Positions 56,158-64,000 of a stretch of DNA of 64,000 bases are shown piece after piece. Source of the stretch: Oncomelania hupensis (lineage: Eukaryota; Mollusca; Gastropoda; Littorinimorpha; Pomatiopsidae). The stretch spans positions 49,251,081-49,315,080 of the forward strand of contig CM072511.1 in NCBI GenBank assembly GCA_036898135.1. The letters are read 5' to 3'. Under the pieces are notes generated by a model. It searched no databases and was not told the origin of the DNA. It worked only from the letters and a program-made list of their open reading frames with translations. The translations under genes and the position numbers were made by a program. The first letter of the stretch is position 1. Each line of letters opens with the position of its first letter.

Positions 56158-56617
56158 ATAGTTCGTTTAGTACATTTATATTTTATTGTAATTTCTTCTT
56201 CTTCTTCTTGGTTAGATTAACGTCCCCGGACACTGATGCGTAAAAGGGACTAATGTCGCTTGAAGAATAAATGATATAATAAGCATTAAAATAAATCAGT
56301 ATGGATGAAAAGACAGTAAAGCTGCAGTGATGCATTTAGCAAATAATGAATAATAGAAGACATAATTGTTTTGTATTGTTGTTGCCCATTTTGCACAGTG
56401 GTCACTTTGCTGTGGTGCGACGATGCACTCACCGGGAAACAGGAAAAGCCTACGCGGCAAAGTTCATTCGCAAGCGTCGCGGAGGCGGACGTAAGGGAGC
56501 CAAAATGGAAGACATCGTCAAGGAGATCAACGTGCTGCGCAGCATAAATCACCCCAACGTCATCAGCCTCCACGAGGTTTATGACACCAAGTTGGAAGTT
56601 ATCCTCGTCCTTGAACT
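51609..56617 (+). CDS. DAPK: Death-associated protein kinase family, first two coding exons (partial)
   Basis: Exon 1 is 51609-51676 and exon 2 is 56399-56617. Both junctions are GT-AG with phase 2, giving the first 96 residues; the rest lies right of the window. The N-lobe of the Ser/Thr kinase is clear: glycine loop IGSGHFAVV (21-29), ATP-anchoring lysine in YAAKFIRKR (K44), the DAPK-specific basic loop KRRGGGRKGAK (48-58), helix C Glu in KEINVL (E65), and HPNVISLHEVY followed by VILVLEL before the hinge. The basic loop and FIRKRR mark the DAPK1/2/3 group over other CaM kinases. These kinases act in cell death and autophagy signalling. Which paralogue, and whether ankyrin and death domains follow, cannot be seen. 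The next intron exceeds 7.3 kb. Confidence 0.9.
52291..52640 (+). mobile_element. RTE-like LINE, 3' fragment with internal deletion, in DAPK intron 1
   Basis: Matches the LINE from QSLNTVHSFKYLGA to SKVRLLRSLV, then jumps from 'cttgtcatc' to 'aacattcgagaatgg' (about 52491), losing most of the C-terminal domain. It ends with a degenerate (GATAG)n tail. Confidence 0.85.
52700..55269. other. DAPK intron 1 interior, nothing coding seen
   Basis: Contains an (ACT)n array at 52706-52740 and otherwise ordinary AT-rich intron sequence. Short ORFs here have no recognisable domains. Confidence 0.5.
55270..55408 (+). repeat. Two-copy tandem duplication, about 65-70 bp
   Basis: GTCGCTGATGAATGGTTTGA continuing to 'ttgctaggtacatctgt' occurs twice in a row with only small indels (one copy has extra 'ttaacga'). 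A recent local duplication. Confidence 0.85.
55667..55829. mobile_element. Hairpin MITE, near-complete palindrome
   Basis: Left arm ATGGCCTGTCTTAATTGAAA (55667 on) and right arm, complemented, ATGGCCTGTTTTAATAGGAA. Pairing continues inwards through AGGTTCGTG, GTTCTCA, TCCCGAA and CTAGGTTC, leaving a short centre. 163 bp with no coding capacity. Confidence 0.75.
56079..56160 (+). repeat. (AGT)n array
   Basis: GTAGTAGTAG repeats with TTG interruptions, in DAPK intron 1. A CTTCTTCTTCTTGG tract follows at 56198 and then the motif 'attaacgtccccggacactg', also seen at 49105. Confidence 0.9.
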
Positions 56618-57192
56618 GTGAGTTTATTGGGTAACAAAATGGGTTGTGGTCTAGTGGGGGAAAACGAAGTGGGTATTGGTCAGGTATTCGGTGGCGGAGG
56701 TGGTTGTGATGATGATGATGATGTCAGATGATTTAATCTTAAAGTAATGTTTGGAAGTTTAGTAACAAATGATGATTGTTTTCACTAGAAGGCATGGCCT
56801 TTTAAAATTAACTTTTATGAAAAAGCATAGTGTTATATTTTGTTAGACAGCTTTTCTTTGGTCGATTGCACGATAATGGCAACATGCTCCGTCAGTAAAG
56901 ATGGCACTTTTATTGAAAGAGAAACACAAAACGCCATGAAAAAGCGAACTTGTTTTTATGGACCATTCATTACTGCTCATGCTGCCATGTATTCAGCTGA
57001 TCGATGTAAGACCTATAGATTCAAGCAGACCAATTAATGATCATCAATAGCAAACTATTCGATACCATTTTAATATCCTGTCAGCTGTCTCGGTAATGGT
57101 AACAGTTGGTGGGACAAAGTACAGAGTTTCGCTGTTTTCTATGAACTGTAATATGTATCATGCATTTTGTTAGAAATTGTCTGCTGTACTAT

Positions 57193-57461
57193 AGTTTTGG
57201 TTTTCCTGTTCAGTTATTATTGTTGAACTGCTCGAAAAGATGTCGCTTGTGTGGAGTCGATTGTAATGCGATGAACGAGTCTAGCAGTTACGGTCTATCC
57301 CATCCTATCTCGTACCTTCATAGTCGTTGGAACTAGCATAATTATGAAAGGATAGGCCATTACTGCTAGACTCGTTCATCGCATTACAATTGACTCCACA
57401 CAAACGGCATCTATTCGAACAGTTCAACAATACTAACTGAACAAGAAACCAAAACAGTTAC
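57193..57461. mobile_element. Foldback element with about 110-bp arms; LINE tip in the loop
   Basis: The left arm (57193-57302: AGTTTTGGTTTTCCTGTTCA ... GTCTAGCAGTTACGG) pairs with the right arm (57350-57461) at about 90% by eye. The loop (about 57298-57342) is CCCATCCTATCTCGTACC followed by 'ttcatagtcgttgg', the complement of the RTE-like LINE 3' end. Confidence 0.8.
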
Positions 57462-57763
57462 GGCATCCTCAGTGTTTGCCTACTATCTCTCTGCCTGTCT
57501 TGGACACTTTTACCAGTATTAGCATTGACTGACAGGGATAGTGGTATTGACTACTTAAAAACGTTTAGAGAGTAAGGGAGGTGCAAAGAATACGTTCGTT
57601 TACTAAATTGGGATCTGCGTACGGAGGGAATCTACTTTGGCTTAGATTTAACCCAGCTTCGTATTTCTGGTACCTGTACTCGTTTCACAAAGTCAGTGGA
57701 TTACAATTGTGGAGTTTAATTGTGATGGAAATCTTAGCTGATCTCGTATTTTTATTCAGTCTG

Positions 57764-57836
57764 CGTAGCAGAGATGCCGATGTTTACGTCGCCTTACTAT
57801 GGAGAGGCGACCTAAGCCTCGGCCATCTCTGCTACG
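57764..57836. repeat. 31-bp-arm hairpin
   Basis: CGTAGCAGAGATGCCGATG ... CGTCGCC (57764-57793) pairs with GGCGACC ... CGGCCATCTCTGCTACG (57806-57836), with a few mismatches and a 12-base loop. It might be a small MITE or a structured RNA; there is no evidence for either. Confidence 0.7.
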
Positions 57837-57839
57837 AAG

Positions 57840-60460
57840 TGTGATTTCTATTCCCAGTAACACAAATCAGTACATAACAGTCGTGATGGTGTCATGTTGT
57901 AAGACTGTCGCCTGCTTTGTATCGAACTGAAGTTTAATATCGATAGCGGGAACTCCACCAAATCGAAACGCAAACTATTTGTTGTCTGATGCAACACTGA
58001 GTGCCAGTAATATTTATTCCAGATCAAGTCAGGCTTCGTATAGAATAAAGAAACCATTATGCGTTACACAATATCTGTAAATAAGTTTATAACACAAAGA
58101 CTGCAAAGTCAGGATGTCGATTCTCTTTGGCAGAGAGACTGTCACGCTTGTTCGACGTACTATATAGTTAGTAGATCAGATGAGTCATCAAAGGCTGGCT
58201 TTGTGTGTACTGTTTAGTTTATACTGTTAGTACTGAAAGAAAAGCCTGTTATTATGATCACAAGTACTGTTCCACTCAATCTTTTCAGCTAATATAGGAA
58301 CTCCATTCTTCCACCAATCTGAGGCTCTGGTGTGTGCGTGCTCGTGTGTGCGTGCTTGCGTGTGTACAGGAGTGTTTGTATGGTCGGAAGTATTTTCACT
58401 TTGCGTTCGGCTAAAATATACAAGTATGTTTAAGCTAAAACAGTTTGTTCCCGCTCACTATACCGGCTTAACAGATTGCTTGTAGTTTTTTATTTATTTT
58501 TAAATTACTTGTAGAATGCAGAGAACATTGCTTTTCTTTTCTGTTAAGTAGAAACTTTCCGTGCAAGGCAAGCGTTAAGCAGTATCGATCTGTGACTCTA
58601 TCAGTCTGACCAGTGCACGTTCTAACCGTGTAATCCTATTGATTCCAAGTCCCAATTCATGTAATATTCATAATTTTGAGCAGCTTGCAGCTCTAACAAC
58701 ACCTTTAGTTTACAGTGACATCGAGACTCCAATTTCAAAACAGCAACAAACAGCTTATTTGCCATTCATTTTGTTTAAAGTACACGTTACATTTGAACAA
58801 ATTTGATACAGTTACACCTGTGACCTATTGCTACCGAAGATGTAATTATTAATGGTGGGTATTTCCGAGCAATGCTTCCTCACGAGGAATCTTGATTGTG
58901 AGAGAGGGGAACTGTGGGTAAAGAAGAAATAAAACACGTTTGACCTTTTTGCACCTTGACTATGATTGAATATGATAACGACATTATGAATGAAATTATT
59001 ATTATAGTTTCGACATTTAGTCTCGACATGTTCGCTGTTGTTAGCGTCTCTACTGCTGCATAGTTAATGAGGTTAACTAATCAATTTATATTAAGGGAGA
59101 CAAAAGTAAATAAACGACCGTGGGTAGGTTCGCTCTGACTCTGTTGAGCGTATTGACTCTAAAAGGTGCGATGTTTGCCATATCAATATATATTGGCCAC
59201 ATTTCGTTTACGTAGCCATTCTCAGCAATATTCACGAACACGCATTCATACTGTATAGTAGGCATAATTCCCCATTTGTCCAACGTCTTATCCGTCTAAA
59301 CTGGGCAGTAGTTTTGTTTTGTTGGGTGGGCTGCTTTGTAGAATTATGAGAGCGCTGTTCATGATATTATATTGGGATTTTATTGTAGTATTTTGGAGTA
59401 AACGGCGAAGCTTTTGGACATTGTCGAGGCCATTACCTTGTGCAGTTATTGAATTTAAGCCATTCAGGGATTATTTAGGCAGCTGACCAGGTAATGAAGT
59501 CAGCTGAATCCTTGACGCTTCGTGACAGTTGGGCGCATAAGTGTGGTCGTGTGCGATGGAGTGGCAAGTTCGTATCATTAGTGTCAGTCATGCGAAAGTG
59601 GTCTTGTCTTCTTTCCTGTGTCGTCAGGTTTGCGCTTATCCATGCGTTGAAACATACAGACAATGGCAATTTGTTAAAGTCATGCCATGCCCCGAAGCGA
59701 CTAACAGCACTGTTCACAGGTTTTGTTAACAGATTGCAGTGCGTGATTGTGTTCGGGCGTGCGTTCCTATGTGTGTTTTTATGCGCGTTCACGCGTTTTG
59801 TGCAAAAAAGGCATGTCATCAAAAGAGTAGTTCAGCCCCATTCCCAGCCTCTCAAGTCTTTGTTTGTTTGTTTGTGTGTGTGTTTTGGCATGTTTACATG
59901 TATATGTTATTTTTTGTATTGCTTTGTTTTTGCTCTCTCCTGTGTACTTGTGATAAAAGTATGTTTTATCCTTCATTATGCTTTGTGTCGGTGCATGCAT
60001 ATAATACATGTGTTTTCAAATGGAAATGGAAGATACGGAGCGTGGCTTTGTCATTTGTTTGGCACCCCATGTCTACTCAGTGTGTATTGTTTCGAGAACG
60101 TCAGGGATAATAATAGAATTTTCACAGAATCCATTTCCAGAATGCTATTGTATTTTTATGTTATTTAGTGTAATTTGCAATTAAATATTGATTACAACTG
60201 ACATTAAGTCATTACACTTGCAATGATGCAAGCCGCAACATGTTCTCCCTCAACAATGAAGTTTAGTTTGTATATAGTGTACACTGTATATAATAGATTA
60301 TCTGCTTAGAGCGTCAATGTTTGTGATTTTGTGTGTGGATATTTTTAGATCAGTCATACTCATATCAGTCTGCTCTGAAATGCTTTTAAAATAAATTAGT
60401 TTTACGATTTAATAGGCTTAGAGGGTTTATTAAGTGAAATGGGGTCCTTTACTGTGTGTG
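57840..60460. other. DAPK intron 2, no exon seen
   Basis: No further kinase exon (hinge, catalytic loop HFDLKPEN, DFG) is visible. A 224-residue frame at 59494-60168 has no domain and is Cys/Phe/Val-rich from TG-rich DNA; it is not accepted as a gene. Confidence 0.5.
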
Positions 60461-60461
60461 T

Positions 60462-60463
<2 letters not shown>

Positions 60464-60539
<76 letters not shown>

Positions 60540-60540
60540 T

Positions 60541-60614
<74 letters not shown>
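60464..60614 (+). repeat. (CT)n microsatellite
   Basis: About 150 bp of CT repeats with a few CCCT interruptions. The Leu/Ser repeat frames it creates are artefacts. Confidence 0.97.
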
Positions 60615-60618
<4 letters not shown>

Positions 60619-60974
60619 ATTTATGACACAGCTTGTGGACGGACTATGAGCTTCCTGTAGTATTCCTGCTATGAGATGCCACCGCTAAACTGCAGAACCC
60701 ATTTAGCACACACTAATCTCCACTGAGTATCACGGGATTTAGCAACATAGCACCAAAGACGATCGTCTTTGATAGCACTCTGGCTTCATCCGGCGAGAGA
60801 TCAGGCGATCACTGATATTATGCTATTGAGGCGTTATTGCATACGCGTGCATATATTTAGATTTATAATTTGTTTATTTACATTACATTCTCATAATTAT
60901 ATCATAATAACATGAGCGGAAATTATTAGATTAAAACTTCTTAAACGCGCGCGTTTCTTTATTTTAAAAAAATC

Positions 60975-61140
60975 GTTTCTTCTTCTTATTATTATTTATT
61001 ATTTAATCGTTCTTATATAGCGCTTTTCCCGCTCAAGAGCTGCTCAAGGCGCTGGCCGATACAGGATCTAACACAAGCGGCCCGAGGCGTCAACTTGCAG
61101 CCTTTGAGCGCATCGTAATAACGCTTCAGACAATTGAGCA
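60975..61140 (-). mobile_element. SINE-tail segment with TTC/TTA tract
   Basis: TTCTTCTTATTATTATTTAT, then 'cgttcttatatagcgc', then GCTCAAGAGCTGCTCAAGGC and GCTGGCCGATACAGGATC. This is the complement of a SINE 3' region like that at 34637-34700, with its AT-rich triplet tail. The tRNA-like head is missing or unrecognisable. Confidence 0.6.
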
Positions 61141-62020
61141 CAATCCTGGGCAGCCAAGGATGGGGGAGAAGGACCTAGGTGCATGCTGGGTGTGTTCTTG
61201 TCACCGGCACTCACCCGTCTACGACATGAGCGTCATGATCTTTAAAGTCCGTTATGATGGAATGTATGCGACACAGACTAGACCTCGGTTTATACTCTCA
61301 TCCGAAGGTAAGCTACACGTAAGTTTACTTAATTTGACATTTTGCCAAAATGTACTGCTCCTAGATTTGTCTAGAACTTTGTTGTAAAACGCAAAAGCAA
61401 GCTGCTTCAGAGTGTGTTTCTCATTGTTTTGCAGATAAAAGGTTGACTGAGCAACATATGCATTTATACATTGATTTTATTTTAGGGTCTTTGAACGGTA
61501 GGCGGCAATGCTAGGGGTTGGGGGTGAGAGGAAACTAATTAAAAGTAAAGGATGCACCTCTTTTCCCGACACTTACCTTTTACCTTGATCTGGAGAGCGA
61601 ATTGCCAAAAAACTTTCAGAGGGCCTAACACCTCATTTTGACAGGAGTATACCGACTCGGCGCTCTCAGCCTTGGCCAGATGTCTTAATTTACTAACCTT
61701 TCCTTTTTTAACTTTCAACGCCGCTTCTCCCAGGTTGTTTAAAACCCATATGTACTGTATCCTGTGCAGGAAGAAAGTGTACGTTCCTTCTCTGACGAGA
61801 GTTTGATGTAGGCAGGGAGACTTGGGTAGTGTGTAATTCTCGTCGTCTGGTAAAGCGGTTCGTTCAACTTGCTTGTACTGTGTGAGTCACAGCCAGAAAG
61901 GGTTGAAATACAGTTGAAAGGCAGCATAAGTCTTTTCTGCCAGGTGCTACATTTTTTTAAAACCCAGGCAACTGCGATTGTGTTTCTCTCTGCTTAAGTG
62001 CCAGTTGGTATGAATACATC

Positions 62021-62021
62021 G

Positions 62022-62117
<96 letters not shown>

Positions 62118-62150
62118 TTCTCTCTCTCCCTCCCCCCCCTCTCTCTCTCA
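62021..62150 (+). repeat. (CT)n microsatellite
   Basis: About 125 bp of CT repeats with TTTCTC and CCCTCCC variants at the right end, directly before a LINE fragment. Confidence 0.97.
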
Positions 62151-62154
62151 TGTG

Positions 62155-62880
62155 CATGCATTGCAAAGAAAGCACTTTTGTCTGTTATGCATAAACTTCG
62201 CGCTTATGACAATTTTTCTGCAGATATATTTTTTAAGCTCTTTGTTCCTCAAGTGCAGTCTATTATACAATATGGGTCAGAAATCTGGGTTCTAGAAGAA
62301 GCTGCAGAACAATATGAAAAGGTCTATTTATGTGGTCTTAAGAAATTTTGTCTGTTAATATGCGCACACCTAATGATTTTAATTGTTTATAACGAGTTGA
62401 ATAGATACCCGATTGTTATAAATTCTGTAGTAAACTGTATTATTAGTTAAAAATTCAGCAAATGCATGATGTTAGGTTGCCTAAGAAAGCTTATTTTTGC
62501 TTTATAATTTGGATTCTATGGGAAAGAAGAATTGGCTTACGAATGTTTGTGTTCATGCAAAACAGGATTTGGCCATGTATGGATGAATCAAGGAGTTGGT
62601 AGTGTGAAAGTGTTTTAAAAAGAATTTAAGCAAAGATTGATTGACTGTAGTTGGCAAGAATGGAGTGAGCATGTAAATAATAGTGAACGTTTTTAAATGT
62701 ATAATATGTTTTGTAATTCTGAACATAACAGTCTGCCTATATATTTGCAATTAAATATTGATAAACAATTAAAGTTTGTGATGGTTTAGTGTTTCAGAAT
62801 TATTTGTTCACTTTTATAGATAGAGAGTGCATGCTGTTAATGATATTATTTGTTCTATGTGTAAATAAGCAGAAAAAAAA
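62155..62880 (+). pseudogene. Degenerate LINE C-terminal fragment
   Basis: Frames broken by indels read [73 protein letters not shown] and, after a shift, KKAYFALYFGFYGKKNWL-like text. This is the region after the RT thumb in some LINEs (LFDxxVxxIxxYGxEIWG). It differs from the RTE-like family and from the RNase H LINE part seen at 36.5 kb, though it could be another part of that element. Confidence 0.6.
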
Positions 62881-63215
62881 GAAATATATTGTGTACTCTG
62901 TTGTCCATTCCTTAGTAACTTAAAATATTACAAAATATTACAGAATGCCTTGTACATCACGTCGTATTCTACTGTTAGCCTCTAACAACGAATAGAGTGT
63001 TAGAAAACTATGCACTTATTTATGTAATGCCATGAAACCTCGGGAACTAGCAGTATCATAAAGTGTTTTGTATGTATATAATATATATTATGATATATTC
63101 GATATCTGTTGTTTTATTATTTCTTCTTCACACCATTTTATTATTTCTTCTTCACACCCCTGAACGTCTTGAATAAAACATTCGTATTCTCTCTCTCTCT
63201 CTCTCCTTCTTTCTA

Positions 63216-63818
63216 CCCCCTTGGGCGTGCCGGGGGTTTCAGTATAAATAGTATCCCCACTTTCTGGAAATTGAGTGCTTTAAATTCCAACTGTCGCTGT
63301 CTTTCTCCTTTGTCCTTTCTCATTCCTACTCTGTTCTATCAATCTACTATACTATCTTCTTCTTCGCTAGACCAGTCACCTACCCCTTTTCTTGAAAACT
63401 CTTCTGGGACAAATCTCATTTGTGTGTGAGGTCTGTTGGATCAGCTTGGGAATATTGGACACTTTCTGCCAAATGGTCACTGGGGCTTCCTATGATGTTA
63501 TTATTTGGCAATGTAGGCATTTTATATGTATGTGTTTTGTTGATATTTTATAATGATGTTTGTATTCTATTTTGTTTGTGTAAAAGGGGGTTTGATAAAT
63601 TAGAGTATAGCCTCAGCGTCCCCTGCGTGGGATGTCTTTATTGTAAAGTGATCGGCTGGTGGATTGCCTTCAGTATTACCATTAGGGTTGTTTTGGCAGA
63701 TCTTTTATGCGGATTAGGGGTGAATCCTCTTTCAGCGAAGTTGTGGTCGTGATTTTGTGGTCCTGATTCGGCTCTATGCAGTCCGCTGGACCCTGTAAGC
63801 AATGAATAACTAACTAAC
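63216..63818 (+). mobile_element. Retroposon family A, full-length-like copy
   Basis: Starts CCCCCTTGGGCGTGCCGGGG and ends GTCCGCTGGACCCTGTAAGC plus AATGAATAACTAACTAAC. Inserted between CT-rich stretches, so a target duplication cannot be read. About 600 bp. Confidence 0.88.
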
Positions 63819-63834
63819 GCATATCTTTTTCTCC

Positions 63835-63992
<158 letters not shown>

Positions 63993-64000
63993 ACGCATGC

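Noticed and set aside
59494..60168. 224-residue open frame
   Set aside because: Cys/Phe/Val-rich translation of TG-rich intron DNA, overlapping frames on both strands, no domain, no splice or promoter context.

Overview
The window looks like a piece of an animal nuclear genome, most likely a marine gastropod mollusc. This is inferred from the animal gene families, the AT-rich introns, the dense non-LTR retroposons with short-tandem tails, the tRNA-derived SINEs ending in a GCGCTATATAA-type motif, and the 'GACCTTGACC' repeats common in molluscan DNA. It is not prokaryotic: all genes have spliced GT-AG introns, plus one apparent GC-AG intron.

Six protein-coding genes can be supported. From left to right: the 3' part of ribosomal protein L4 (RPL4, + strand, gene starts left of the window), with a U18-type C/D snoRNA in its last intron; a FAM174-family membrane protein (- strand); AFG2B/SPATA5L1, an AAA+ ATPase (- strand, 8 exons, complete); MRPL54 (+ strand, 2 exons, complete), head to head with AFG2B across about 380 bp; a type II regulatory subunit of protein kinase A (+ strand, 4 exons, complete); and the first two coding exons of a DAPK-family kinase (+ strand, runs off the right edge). 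RPL4 with its snoRNA, AFG2B and MRPL54 all serve ribosome production, though there is no sign that their clustering is more than chance.

The rest is mostly mobile DNA. (1) An RTE-like LINE is present about nine times, including one near-complete 3.35 kb copy at 37.7-41.0 kb with a 9-bp target-site duplication; one extra A in a homopolymer splits its endonuclease from its reverse transcriptase. (2) A high-copy retroposon family that I did not recognise ('family A', full copies about 575-630 bp, no RT) has 5'-truncated copies and clean 5-12 bp target-site duplications. (3) DNA transposons include two piggyBac-like MITEs with TTAA ends, a pogo/Tigger-like element, hAT-like elements and foldback elements. 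(4) Two tRNA-derived SINEs occur, one nested in a family A copy. (5) Very long triplet and CT microsatellites occur, several of which abut SINE or LINE tails. Insertions are nested in several places, so relative ages can be read directly.

I did not find a convincing new multi-gene system. The most useful observations are the intronic snoRNA, the non-canonical GC-AG intron, the degenerate first ATPase ring of AFG2B, and the unrecognised retroposon family.
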